Below, piece after piece: positions 34,090 to 43,410 of a DNA stretch of 53,560 bases (positions are counted from its first letter, which is position 1; every line of letters begins with the position of its first letter). Source of the stretch: CAUTUX01 sp963545485 (lineage in GTDB: Bacteria > Bacillota > Clostridia > Christensenellales > CAG-917). The stretch is from assembly GCA_963545485.1 (NCBI GenBank), contig CAUUJG010000009.1, forward strand, positions 1-53,560, given 5' to 3'. The notes beneath the pieces are model-generated. The model had not been told where the DNA came from. It worked only from the letters and a program-made list of their open reading frames with translations, and ran no database searches. Both the position numbers and the translations under genes were made by a program.

Positions 34090-35340
34090 TTGATCAGTTT
34101 ATCTCTTGATAGAAATAAAAGGTACGGTGTAGCCGTAAGCGGTGGGCGGGACTCAATGGTTCTGCTCCATTTGTTTTATAAAGAAAAATATGATTTTTTT
34201 GTGATAAATATAGAACATGGAATTCGTGGTGAAAGTAGTATTTCAGACTCTGAATTTGTTAAAAAATATTGTGCTGAGCACAATATAGAATGCCGTTCAT
34301 ATGTTGTTGATACTTTAAAATGTGCAGAAGAGAAAAAATATACACTTGAAGAAGCAGCAAGAAATTTGAGATATGATATATTTGATAAATGTCTTTTAGA
34401 TAACTGTGATTTGATTGCATTAGGACATCACCTTGATGACCAAGTTGAAACAATATTAATGAGAATATTACGTGGAACGGGAGTTGAAGGCGTATGTGGT
34501 ATGTTGTCAGGAAGAAACGGATATATACGCCCGTTGCTTAATATAGATAGGCAAGAGATAGATAAATATGTGTTAGAGAATAACATACAATATGTTGAAG
34601 ATGAAACAAATAAAGATGTTAAATACAGAAGGAATGATATCCGTGAATTTGTAACAAATATAAATACTAAATATCCGGAATTTAATAAAGGAATCGCAAA
34701 ATTAGCAAAGAATGCACTTGAATGGAAAGAATTTGTGTATAGTAAATTGAATAAACAAATTGTAAAAAACAATAGAGTGTATATAAAACTGAATGTTAGC
34801 AATCTTGAAACTAAGTTATATTTTAAAAAAGCAGTGGAATATTTTGGGGTGATACAAGATATAGAAGATAGACATTACGAGTTGTTGATTAATTTAAAAT
34901 ATACTAAAGAACCAGGAACGACATTGGATATGCCGTATGGTATAAAGGTGATGAAGGGAGAAGAAGACCTTATAGTTTTTAAAGAAGAAGAATATGAAGA
35001 AAAATATATTGGTGTAGGAGAATATCGTAATACATTAGTATTAAATTCAAAGATATTTAAAAAGAATGGAGAATATCTAGATGGTGATAAAATAGCATCA
35101 GATGCGGTTTTCAGACATCGTCATAATGGCGACAGATTTATTAAAACTAATGGTCACGAAGTGATGTTAGCTGATTATTTAACAGATCTTAAAATAAAGA
35201 GAGAAGATAGGAGTTCGGAAATAACAGTTCTTGCGTATGGAAGTAGAATATTGGCAGTTGTAGGCTATACTGTAAGTAAGGAAGTTGCAGTTACCGACAA
35301 TACAAAAAATATTGTGAGAATAATAAAAAAAGAAAGGTGA
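34090..35340 (+). CDS. tilS: tRNA(Ile)-lysidine synthase
   Basis: 416 residues. Converts C34 of the CAU-anticodon tRNA(Ile) to lysidine with ATP and lysine. The PP-loop VAVSGGRDSMVLL (SGGRDS at 17-22), LGHHLDDQVETILMR and RRNDIREFV are present, with a C-terminal TilS domain. The start is TTG, 2 bases after the lipoprotein stop and without a ribosome site, so translation probably depends on coupling. tilS-hpt is a conserved pair in low-GC Gram-positives; here cca and rmuC follow, not ftsH. Confidence 0.92.
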   Translation: MISLSLDRNKRYGVAVSGGRDSMVLLHLFYKEKYDFFVINIEHGIRGESSISDSEFVKKYCAEHNIECRSYVVDTLKCAEEKKYTLEEAARNLRYDIFDKCLLDNCDLIALGHHLDDQVETILMRILRGTGVEGVCGMLSGRNGYIRPLLNIDRQEIDKYVLENNIQYVEDETNKDVKYRRNDIREFVTNINTKYPEFNKGIAKLAKNALEWKEFVYSKLNKQIVKNNRVYIKLNVSNLETKLYFKKAVEYFGVIQDIEDRHYELLINLKYTKEPGTTLDMPYGIKVMKGEEDLIVFKEEEYEEKYIGVGEYRNTLVLNSKIFKKNGEYLDGDKIASDAVFRHRHNGDRFIKTNGHEVMLADYLTDLKIKREDRSSEITVLAYGSRILAVVGYTVSKEVAVTDNTKNIVRIIKKER

Positions 35341-35343
35341 GTT

Positions 35344-35883
35344 ATGTATAAAGATGTTGAAAAAATTTTATACTCAAAAGAAGAAATTGCAAAAAGAGTT
35401 AATGAACTTGGAAAACAGATAACGAAAGATTTTAAAGGTGAAAAAATCACCCTCGTATGCATTTTAAGGGGTAGTGTAGTATTCTTTGCTGATCTTTTAA
35501 GGGAAATAAATTTAGATGTTGATATTGATTTTATTTCAGTTTCTAGTTATGGTTCCGGGACTACGACAAGTGGGGAAGTAAATCTAATAAAAGATCTTGG
35601 AGCCCCGATAAAGGATAAAAATATTATATTGGTAGAAGATATAATTGATACGGGGACTACACTTTCATATTTAAAAAGAATTCTTGCAGCAAGGAATCCC
35701 AAGAGCATTAAGATATGTAGCATTTTGGACAAACCATCTAGAAGAAAGTTGGAATTACATGGAGACTATGTCGGGTTTACAATTCCAGATGAATTTGTTG
35801 TTGGATATGGACTGGATTATGATCAGAAATATAGGAATATTCCGGAAGTTTGTATTTTAAAGAAATATGTCTATACAAAATGA
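35344..35883 (+). CDS. hpt: Hypoxanthine phosphoribosyltransferase
   Basis: 179 residues. Salvages hypoxanthine or guanine with PRPP. The PRPP-binding motif ILVEDIIDTGTTLSYL, the LRGSVVFFADLLREI loop and the flexible-loop SSYGSGTTTSGEV are all visible. It follows tilS by 3 bases (AGGTGAG before the ATG) and overlaps cca by 17 bases. Confidence 0.95.
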   Translation: MYKDVEKILYSKEEIAKRVNELGKQITKDFKGEKITLVCILRGSVVFFADLLREINLDVDIDFISVSSYGSGTTTSGEVNLIKDLGAPIKDKNIILVEDIIDTGTTLSYLKRILAARNPKSIKICSILDKPSRRKLELHGDYVGFTIPDEFVVGYGLDYDQKYRNIPEVCILKKYVYTK

Positions 35884-37162
35884 CTTTGCAATAGATGAAC
35901 AGACAGTTCTCGTAGAATTGGCGGAACTTTTTAAACCATATGGAACTTTATATTTAGTAGGTGGAGTCGTTCGTGATCAATTGATGGGCAAGCAGATTAT
36001 CAAAGATATTGATATTGCGGCTCCTGTCTTGACTAGGGATGTACAAAATATTTTAAAAGGTACAAAGTTTAAGATAATAACAGTAATAGATAAAACTGGA
36101 ACGGCAATGATAAAGTGTGGGGAGTGCACATATCAATATACAGCTTTTAGAAAAGATGTATATAAAAAAGAAAGTGGTGAGCATACACCAGAAGATGTAG
36201 TGTTTGTAAAGGATATTAAAATAGACGCTTTAAGAAGAGATTTTAAAATGAATGCAATCTACAAAAATATTCTTTCAAAAGAAATAATTGATCCTTTGAA
36301 TGGAATTGAAGACATTAAGAATAAAGTTATAACAACAACGAGAGATCCAGAAAGTGTATTTGAAGAAGACGGTTTGAGATTACTACGGTTATGTAGATTT
36401 ACAGGGACTTTAAATTTTGAAATAGAAAAAAACACATCAAAGTCAGCTAAAAAAAATAGGTGGAGAATTCAAGATATAGCAAATGAACGAATTTTTGAAG
36501 AAATAGATAGAATGATAAATCTTGATGCATGTTGTGCTGATAATGTTAGATCAAAATTGGCGATTTTGTATATATTTAAATTAGGACTAAATGAATATAT
36601 ATTTCCGAAAAATTTAAAAGAACATGCAGTTGAAAATTTAAATGGGGATTGCGATTATGAACGATATGCATCATTATTTTTAGATGTGCCAGTAGATGTA
36701 AGAGAGAATACCGTTAATGAATTTTTTGATATGATGGGAGGGCATAAGAAGCTAGCAAGAGAAGTGTCTCAGTTGGTTATGGCATATGATAGTGTTCCAA
36801 AGGAAAAAGATGAATTAATATGGTATATTATTAGAAATATAAATATCATTAAAGGGGTATTAACTTTAAAAAGAAATGGTACCAAAAAGCACAAGAATGA
36901 GGCTAATTTGATAGATGAAATGCTTAATTATATGAAGGTAAAGAATATTCCTTGCAGTGCCAGAGAGTTACCCTTAAATGGAATAGATTTAAAAAATATG
37001 GGAATAAAAGGTAAGTTTATTGGTGTGGCACTTGAAGAATTATGGAAAGAATATATACAAAACGAGAATTTTCATAAAGAAGGACTTACAAAGCAAGATT
37101 TGAGAAATATGGCAAAAGAATATATCACTATGAAATATAAAAGAGAAATAGAGGAGAAATAG
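35867..37162 (+). CDS. cca: CCA tRNA nucleotidyltransferase
   Basis: 431 residues of the class II poly(A) polymerase/CCA enzyme family. The N-terminal catalytic head has LYLVGGVVRDQLMGK and the metal pair in KDIDIA, then DALRRDFKMNAIY, DPLNGIEDIKNKVI (motif C region) and EDGLRLLRLCRFTGTLNFEIE (motif D). The C-terminal body is helical and lacks an HD motif. It adds or repairs the tRNA 3' CCA end. The ATG at 35867 lies inside hpt and is the only start that preserves the head domain. Confidence 0.9.
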   Translation: MSIQNDFAIDEQTVLVELAELFKPYGTLYLVGGVVRDQLMGKQIIKDIDIAAPVLTRDVQNILKGTKFKIITVIDKTGTAMIKCGECTYQYTAFRKDVYKKESGEHTPEDVVFVKDIKIDALRRDFKMNAIYKNILSKEIIDPLNGIEDIKNKVITTTRDPESVFEEDGLRLLRLCRFTGTLNFEIEKNTSKSAKKNRWRIQDIANERIFEEIDRMINLDACCADNVRSKLAILYIFKLGLNEYIFPKNLKEHAVENLNGDCDYERYASLFLDVPVDVRENTVNEFFDMMGGHKKLAREVSQLVMAYDSVPKEKDELIWYIIRNINIIKGVLTLKRNGTKKHKNEANLIDEMLNYMKVKNIPCSARELPLNGIDLKNMGIKGKFIGVALEELWKEYIQNENFHKEGLTKQDLRNMAKEYITMKYKREIEEK

Positions 37163-37170
37163 ATATAAGC

Positions 37171-38409
37171 ATGGATTCAAATACAATATTGATTATAGTG
37201 CTTGTAATAGTAGTGACATTGTTAATTACAGTTTCTGCGGTGTTTGTGTTTTCTATTGCAAAAAAGAAGAATAAGGACAATATATCGGATTCACAAGAAC
37301 AGACACAGAAGATATTAGATGCTTTGAAAATGCAACAATATGAGGAATCAACGAAACTTAAAATTAATCATGATCAAATACATAGTGAGCTTAAAGATAT
37401 AACAGATATTGGGAGACAAACTCAGGAAACACTAATGAAAGAACTGGAAGCAAGGTTTGGGAAAATGACTGAACAAATGCATAACAATCAGGAAAAAAAT
37501 ATAAGAGAGACGGCAACAATACAGCGTATGGTTGAAGAAAAAATGCATGCATCAATTAGTAGTAATTTTGATAAAGCATTTAAACCAGTTTCAGATCAGA
37601 TGGATAGAGTTAAACAGCAAATCAGTGAATTAAACACATTGAATGAAGGGGTTAGAAAAATACAGGATATATTTCACAATGTTAAGACAACTGGAATATT
37701 AGGTGAAATAATGCTTGAAAATATACTTGAGAATGTTTTGCCGTCTAATCTTATCTACAGACAGTATCCAATTAAAACAGGGAATGTAGACTACGCTATT
37801 AAAATAATGCCAGACAACAATGATGTAATATTGCCAATAGATTCAAAATTTCCAACGGCAAAATATAATGAATATTCAGAAGTGCTGTCGACTTCAGACA
37901 AGGTACTGATTGAACAAAAACGCAAACAGATAATACAGGCGATTAAAGAAGAAGCAAAATCAATAAATAGGAAATATATAAATCCTCCACAGACTACACC
38001 TCATGCAATTATGTATTTGCCTACAGAAGGGATATTTGCACTTATAGTACAAGATACGGACTTATTGGCGTATCTCTATAAAGAATTAAACATTATACCT
38101 GCAGGACCTACTACAATTATCGCTATTTTGCAGGCATTGATGTCAACATATAGAACAGCTCAGATTTCAGGACAAGTACATAAAGTAGTTGAAGAAATTA
38201 AGGGTTTTAAGCATGACTTGATTAAATTTTTAGAAGAAGTAAGCAATGTGAGAAGAAGCATGGGAAAAGCACAAGATGGAATTGATAAAATCGAAAAAGC
38301 AGCTAATAGAATAAGCAATAGCTTAAACAAGTACGAACTTGGAACTTCAACAAACTCAACTGAGGACAAGCTTGAGCTAACTTCTCCAGATGTAGAAATT
38401 AAGTTTTAA
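37171..38409 (+). CDS. rmuC: RmuC family protein
   Basis: 412 residues. One N-terminal TM segment (about 5-28), a coiled-coil region (about 35-150) and the RmuC core (about 165-355) with LGEIMLENILENVLP, DYAIKIMP, LPIDSKFPTAKYNEY and MYLPTEGIFALIVQD. RmuC limits inversions at short inverted repeats and has a predicted nuclease-like fold. It is placed after cca by 8 bases, with GAGGAG before the start; it converges on the phosphoglucomutase gene. Confidence 0.9.
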   Translation: MDSNTILIIVLVIVVTLLITVSAVFVFSIAKKKNKDNISDSQEQTQKILDALKMQQYEESTKLKINHDQIHSELKDITDIGRQTQETLMKELEARFGKMTEQMHNNQEKNIRETATIQRMVEEKMHASISSNFDKAFKPVSDQMDRVKQQISELNTLNEGVRKIQDIFHNVKTTGILGEIMLENILENVLPSNLIYRQYPIKTGNVDYAIKIMPDNNDVILPIDSKFPTAKYNEYSEVLSTSDKVLIEQKRKQIIQAIKEEAKSINRKYINPPQTTPHAIMYLPTEGIFALIVQDTDLLAYLYKELNIIPAGPTTIIAILQALMSTYRTAQISGQVHKVVEEIKGFKHDLIKFLEEVSNVRRSMGKAQDGIDKIEKAANRISNSLNKYELGTSTNSTEDKLELTSPDVEIKF

Positions 38410-38418
38410 ACAGTACTT

Positions 38419-40170
38419 CTATTTTTTGGCTATAAAACTCTTTAAGTGTGTTAAATAGTTTTCACATGCATGTTCTGCTGAATTCATATCATTTCTTTTG
38501 GCTGATGCATATATTTTGAGTTTTGGTTCTGTTCCACTAGGACGAATACAAACCCAATCTTCATTTTCAAGAATTATCTTTATAACATTACTCTTAGGTA
38601 ATTTTAATTTTTTCTTTTTGCCATCTATAAGGGCTGTGCCGAGTAAATAATCTTCCTTGCTCTTGACCTTTATAGAGCCAATGGTTTCAAAATTTGTATC
38701 CCTAAGTAATTTCATTATATCGTTCATTTTTTGCATTCCATCTATTCCAGAAAAACCAATGGAAATAGACTTTTCAATATAGAATCCGAACTTTTCAAAG
38801 ATGCTGTTTATATAGTCTGATATAGATATATTTTTACTTTTTAAATAGCACATCATTTCAGCGAACATCATTGCTGCTACAACAGCATCCTTATCTCTAG
38901 AATGAGTCCCAATTAGAGAACCATAGCTTTCTTCAAATCCAAAGATATAAGTGAATTTAGAATTTTTTTCCCAATCTTTTATTTTTTCACCGATGAATTT
39001 AAATCCTGTAAGAACATCAAAACATGTGACATTGTAAGCTTTTGCAATTTTAGCTGCTAGATCAGTTGTAACTATAGTTTTAATAATTGCCGCATTGGCA
39101 GGAAGTTTTTTTGTATCGTGCAGTCTTTCTAAAATGTATGAAACAAGTAAGCAACCGATTTGATTTCCGTTTAACAGAACAAATTCATCAGCACTATTCC
39201 GTATAGCAATTCCCATTCTATCTGCGTCAGGATCAGTTCCGATTACAATGTCGCTATCAATTTTTTTTGCCAATTCAATTCCCATTTTTAAAGCATTAGC
39301 ATCTTCAGGATTTGGCACTGGAACGGTAGAAAAATTTGGATCAGGGGTACATTGCTCAGTAACAGTATTTATAGAAATACCCATGCGTTCAAGGATTGTT
39401 GTTACAGGCATATAACCAGTTCCATGAATTGGGGTATATACTACTTTAATATCTTTACCATATTTTTTTATGCTTTCTTTTGACAAACTCAAATTTTCAA
39501 TTTCATTAAAGTATTTATCATCAATATCTTTGCCAATAATAGTTATGTACTCATGAAATAATTTTCCTTCTTTATTTTTGATATCGTTATGAGAAAAAAG
39601 TTCATCAGATTGAATTGGGAGCTCATTGAAAAATTTCGTTGAGTCAATATATTTTACAACTTTCTTAGTTGATTCAAGTCCCATCTGGGCACCGTCGTCA
39701 CCATAAATCTTATAACCGTTATATTGTTTAGGATTATGAGAAGCAGTTATCATTATTCCAGCAAAAGCATTTAATGTTCTAATTGCAAATGAACAAAATG
39801 GAACTGGTCGCACATCTTCAAATATGTAAACTTTAATTTTAAATTTAGCGAGGGTTACTGCGGAGATAATCGCAAATTCTTTCGAAAATTTGCGAGTATC
39901 GTATGAAATTACTACACCACAGTTCATGGCTTTTTTCCCCTTAGAAATAAGGAACTTTGCAAGTCCGATAGTTGCTCTTTTAACAGTATAAATATTCATC
40001 CTATTTGGTCCGAGATCAATTATTCCGCGCATACCGGCTGTACCAAATGAGAGTGGAGCATAAAACATATCTTTAATTGACTCTTCATCTAGAGCTTTAA
40101 GTATAGCAATATCAGCATCTGAAAGCTCATTAGAATTTAGCCATTCATTGTAGTTCATTTTGTAGTTCAT
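38419..40170 (-). CDS. pgcA: Phosphoglucomutase/phosphomannomutase
   Basis: 583 residues of the alpha-D-phosphohexomutase family. The phosphoserine loop is TASHNPKQYNGYKIYGDDG (about residue 141), the metal loop is DPDADRMGIA (about 312-321), the sugar-binding loop is GFEESYGSLIG (about 408) and the phosphate-binding loop is RPSGTEPKLKIY near the C-terminus. It interconverts glucose-6-P and glucose-1-P, the substrate of GalU. GAGG precedes the ATG; a second in-frame ATG four codons on is less well placed. Length matches the PgcA type of Gram-positives. Confidence 0.93.
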   Translation of the reverse strand: MNYKMNYNEWLNSNELSDADIAILKALDEESIKDMFYAPLSFGTAGMRGIIDLGPNRMNIYTVKRATIGLAKFLISKGKKAMNCGVVISYDTRKFSKEFAIISAVTLAKFKIKVYIFEDVRPVPFCSFAIRTLNAFAGIMITASHNPKQYNGYKIYGDDGAQMGLESTKKVVKYIDSTKFFNELPIQSDELFSHNDIKNKEGKLFHEYITIIGKDIDDKYFNEIENLSLSKESIKKYGKDIKVVYTPIHGTGYMPVTTILERMGISINTVTEQCTPDPNFSTVPVPNPEDANALKMGIELAKKIDSDIVIGTDPDADRMGIAIRNSADEFVLLNGNQIGCLLVSYILERLHDTKKLPANAAIIKTIVTTDLAAKIAKAYNVTCFDVLTGFKFIGEKIKDWEKNSKFTYIFGFEESYGSLIGTHSRDKDAVVAAMMFAEMMCYLKSKNISISDYINSIFEKFGFYIEKSISIGFSGIDGMQKMNDIMKLLRDTNFETIGSIKVKSKEDYLLGTALIDGKKKKLKLPKSNVIKIILENEDWVCIRPSGTEPKLKIYASAKRNDMNSAEHACENYLTHLKSFIAKK

Positions 40171-40236
40171 AAAAACCTCACATTTAACTTATGGTTTAAT
40201 GATATCGCAAAATTAATTAATGTTAAATACATAAAA

Positions 40237-40264
40237 TAAAAACAGCACCATAAGGTGCTGTTTG
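40237..40264 (-). terminator. Terminator of the zinc-ribbon membrane protein gene
   Basis: Read on the minus strand: AAACAGCACC, loop TTAT, GGTGCTGTTT, then TTATTTT. A strong stem with T-run, placed right after the stop codon of the leftward gene. Confidence 0.85.
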
Positions 40265-40269
40265 AAGTC

Positions 40270-41097
40270 TTATTCTTCAGTTTCATCTCCCGGTCGCATG
40301 AAGATGAATCCACATAACATCTGAGCGAATCCAATAATAGGATATGCTATATATATGAGTTGATGTTTTCTAATTATTCCATTTTCGCCATTAAAAAATC
40401 CGCTGATTCCACCTTTAGCACTTAATGATTTAAACATAGGCCATAGTAGAACGGCTATGGATATAAGACCAACAACTAATGAAAAGACCATAGGTAGTAT
40501 TCTTGGATACTTTTTTGCAACTAAAGCTAGGATCATAAATACAAGAAGCACAGCTGAAGTTACCATCAGTAGGAATCCGAGCATATCTGCAGTTCCACCT
40601 CCAGCATATTCATTAAATACTTGTTGTACTCCAAAGTTACCTTTATCCTTGGATGCTTCAATAAGTTTGATAAAGAATCCTATAGGATCAATATCAAAGA
40701 AATACAAATTAGCATCTTTAGGAATGGTAGAACCCCTTAATGCATTTAATCCATACGCTATGAATGGCCATATAAAAAAGAATAGAGCAAAGAAAAACAT
40801 TGCAAGGCTCTTTGAAATTTGACCTTCTTCATATCTTCTATAATAGCGGTGTCGTTTTCTTCTTTTCTTTTCATCTTGATTAACTAGAACTAAACCGCTT
40901 TCATTGTTAGGATTGACCAAATTGTCTATGTTGATTTCTTCTATTACTTTTGGTGGAGGTTTCGGTATTTTGACTCCTATTGCAATGCCACAATTAGGAC
41001 ATTGTAACCGATGTCTATATCCATCAGGTAGAAATTCCGCATTCTCAGGTGGAGTAAAGACAATCTCTCTCCCACAACTAGGACATCGTGTGAACAT
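40270..41097 (-). CDS. Zinc-ribbon integral membrane protein
   Basis: 275 residues of unknown function. The N-terminus carries a zinc ribbon (CPSCGREI at about 5-8 and CPNCGIAIG at about 34-37), then a basic segment KKRRKRHRYYRR and four TM helices (about 95-118, 160-182, 190-210 and 235-260). I chose the ATG at 41097, with AAAAGGAGAA before it, over an ORF start further out at 41229 because the promoter (-10 at 41134-41139) lies between them. Zinc-ribbon plus TM proteins like this are common in Clostridia and often uncharacterised. Confidence 0.6.
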   Translation of the reverse strand: MFTRCPSCGREIVFTPPENAEFLPDGYRHRLQCPNCGIAIGVKIPKPPPKVIEEINIDNLVNPNNESGLVLVNQDEKKRRKRHRYYRRYEEGQISKSLAMFFFALFFFIWPFIAYGLNALRGSTIPKDANLYFFDIDPIGFFIKLIEASKDKGNFGVQQVFNEYAGGGTADMLGFLLMVTSAVLLVFMILALVAKKYPRILPMVFSLVVGLISIAVLLWPMFKSLSAKGGISGFFNGENGIIRKHQLIYIAYPIIGFAQMLCGFIFMRPGDETEE

Positions 41098-41133
41098 GTA
41101 TTCTCCTTTTCTCTGTTTGAGATTAATAATAAA

Positions 41134-41162
41134 ATTATAGCCACGGCATATTGAAAAATCAA
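41134..41162 (-). promoter_or_regulatory. Promoter of the zinc-ribbon membrane protein gene
   Basis: On the minus strand: -35 TTGATT (41162-41157), 17-base spacer, -10 TATAAT (41139-41134). Leader of about 30 nt to the ATG. Confidence 0.7.
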
Positions 41163-41530
41163 TATAAATTCCTTCCCTTAACCGCCAAGGGGTAACCCTT
41201 TGAAAAAAAATATTGAAAAACAATAGCAAAGATCATTAATTCTGCAGAGAGTACTAAAAATAGATGGTGGAATAAAATTGTTAAACTAATTGACTTGTTG
41301 TGAGTTGTGCACCGGTATAGTTATAGTTGTTTTACTTTTTCATATGATAACAAATTAAATTCAGACATTAATAATTAATGTTAGAATCAGTTAAATTTTT
41401 AGATCAATGTTTTTCTATTTTGTTATTTATTGTAGTTATTCTTCTTTTTAAAAGAATTTATATCTGCGATACTTTTTATGCAGTCAATATTTGTTTTTTA
41501 ACAATTGTGCTATAGTTTGAGGAAGCGGCA
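41163..41530. other. AT-rich intergenic stretch at island edge
   Basis: No gene is visible. A short inverted repeat CCCTT...AAGGG with GGTAACCC (about 41177-41201) lies at the left end, and ATTAATAATTAAT (about 41368) is a small palindrome. TGC-TATAGT (about 41508-41516) could be an extended -10 for the small ORF that follows. Confidence 0.3.
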
Positions 41531-41716
41531 TTGGCGTTAACAGCGGGTAAAAATATATATACATTTAAAGAAACAAATGTCTATGCACTTGCACATACAG
41601 TGGACATAAAAGCAAAAAGAGAAATTGACCCAGCTAAGCGAATTGGCTACTATGACCATTATCATATTTACAAAGTTAATGATAAGTCACATTTCTTCTT
41701 TGGATTTCCAAAATAG
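41531..41716 (+). CDS. Orphan toxin-like C-terminal domain fragment
   Basis: 61 residues with a TTG start preceded by GAGGAAGCGG. The sequence LTAGKNIYTF, then YALAHTV, then IGYYDHYHIY and SHFFFGFP resembles the final domain of some polymorphic or Rhs-type toxins, which end in a gYYxHYHxx...HxFFG pattern with clustered histidines. As a free 61-residue piece it is either a remnant of a larger exported protein or a captured toxin cassette. No immunity gene is recognised beside it. The family link rests on motif memory, so it is tentative. Confidence 0.4.
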   Translation: MALTAGKNIYTFKETNVYALAHTVDIKAKREIDPAKRIGYYDHYHIYKVNDKSHFFFGFPK

Positions 41717-41791
41717 AATGGTTTTAGTAGCTATTCATTAGCATAGTATTTATTAGAATAGATATCGAAAATTTTGGCGGAGACAAGATGA

Positions 41792-43102
41792 ATGTTAAAT
41801 TTATTGAGTAAAAAGAATAAAACTGTAGAAAACAATAGTGAGAGTATTATTTTAATAGATGGAAAATGTAGAAAAATCATTTCGAATGATGCTCTAATCA
41901 TCGATGAGGATATGTTTCAAGGTACTAATATAAAGTCAATTGTTATTCCTAGGAATGTAGAAGAAATTAAAAGAGAAGCATTTTATGAATGTTCAAGACT
42001 GGAAAATGTAACACTAAACGAAGGTTTGAAGAAAATTGGTAGTGAAGCATTTGTAGGAACAAAAATCAAAAGCATAACAATTCCATCAACTGTTGAGGAA
42101 ATTGGTGGTGGGGCTTTTGTGGATATCGAAGTAAGTGTTGCTGATGGTAATAAGAGATATGAGGTAATAGATAATTGCTTAATTGAAAAAGATACGAAGA
42201 GACTAGTTTCTGGAAATGTAAATTCAGTTATACCATTTTGAATTAAAGAAATTGATAGAGGGGCATTTTATAAAAGCAAAATTGAGTCGCTTGAAATTCC
42301 AGGTAGTATTGAAAGAATAGAAGAGGCGACATTTATATATTGCTCTAAACTAAAAACAGTAGTCTTGAATGAAGGGCTAAAGGAAATATGTGAATCGGCA
42401 TTTGAAGGAACAAAAATAGAATCTATTGTGATTCCATCAACTGTTAGAAAAATACACGGCGATTCATTCAACAAGATTATTTTTGCAGTAGCAGAAGAGA
42501 ATCCAAATTATGAAGTAATAGGGGATTGTCTGATTGAGAAAAAAACAAAAAAAATAATTTCAGTTGGGAAAACAGGGATAGTTCCAAGGGATTTTAAGGG
42601 AATAGGGTTAAATGCATTTTTTTATAGTGAGATAGAAACACTAGAAATTCCAAGCACAGTTGAGAAGATTGATGGTGGGGCATTGTATGGTGCTTATAAA
42701 CTGAAGTCAATTATTTGTAATGATGGACTAAAAGAAATAGGAAATTCATCATTTGCTTCTACGAAAATTAAGAATATGTCATTGCCACGTACAGTAGAAA
42801 AAATTTGTGAATGTGCATTTATGGATTGTTCAAACTTGCGTACTATAAATTTAAACTCAGGATTGAAGAGTATAGGGGCAACAGCTTTTGACCATACAAA
42901 AATTAGTAAAATAGTAATTCCAGATAGCGTAGAGAAGATGGATGAATTTGTATTTTCAAATTGCAAGAGGCTAAAAAAGATATATTGCGTCGCTGAGTCA
43001 AAACCGAATGGATGGTCTGATGAGTGGGATAACAAAAGTTTTGATAATGACAAAAAGCATAAAGTTGTTTGGGGATACACAGGTAAAACAATAACCAAGT
43101 AA
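41792..43102 (+). pseudogene. BspA-type leucine-rich repeat protein, broken by an in-frame TGA
   Basis: A single frame of 437 codons is interrupted only by TGA at 42239-42241. Before it are 149 residues and after it 286, all made of 23-residue LRR_5 repeats (pattern IxSIxIPxxVxxIgxxAFxxCxxLxxVxLxeGLk), for example KSITIPSTVEEIGGGAF, ESIVIPSTVRKI and SKIVIPDSVEKMDEF. The comparable place in another repeat has no stop, and a GGA to TGA change would explain it. There is no signal peptide or anchor. The start ATG at 41792 follows GGCGGAG. The last 40 residues (CVAESKPNGWSDEW) form a capping segment usual for these proteins. Confidence 0.8.
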
Positions 43103-43177
43103 AGTCCTGAGCCGATGTCCATATTTCATTTATAACCATTTCATCGCATTCTAAGGTCTCTGCACTCACCGTTTAAT

Positions 43178-43198
43178 GTGCTCCCCATGTCAAGGACA
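43178..43198. repeat. Probable IS3-family terminal inverted repeat
   Basis: GTGCTCCCCATGTCAAGGACA (reverse complement TGTCCTTGACATGGGGAGC...) resembles the ends of IS3/IS150-group elements of Gram-positives, and it lies just beyond the C-terminus of the transposase remnant. The opposite end was not found. Confidence 0.45.
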
Positions 43199-43212
43199 AT
43201 TAGTCATTTAAA

Positions 43213-43410
43213 TTAATTAATTGATTGTTTATACAAACAACCATCTTCTCCTAGGGGAAGAACGCCGAGCAGACGCTGATAATAAAGTTTTGGTGGCAAT
43301 TTATTAAGTTTTCAAATGCACCTATCGTTGTTGTAATAATCAACCCAATCATTGATTATTTTCTTAATCTCAATAGGGTCATTGCACCCTTTATCTTTTA
43401 GGAGTATTTA
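43213..43410 (-). pseudogene. IS3-family transposase C-terminal remnant
   Basis: The minus strand reads NDPIEIKKIINDWVDYYNNDR, CI, stop, KLNKLPPKLYYQRLLGVLPLG. This matches the C-terminal end of IS3-type DDE transposases (I..WI.YYNN.R.QW.L..L.P..YY). The internal TGA at 43312-43314 and the missing N-terminal catalytic part show it is dead. Only about 65 codons remain. Confidence 0.7.

Noticed and set aside
41792..43102. TGA read as tryptophan (alternative code) to explain the LRR gene
   Set aside because: TGA is the natural stop of yfbR, tilS, hpt and alaS, so the standard code holds; the comparable repeat position is not Trp.
42694..43122. Antisense frame of 142 codons within the LRR gene
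   Set aside because: It lies opposite the repeat coding frame, has no ribosome site and matches no family; it mirrors the repeat composition.
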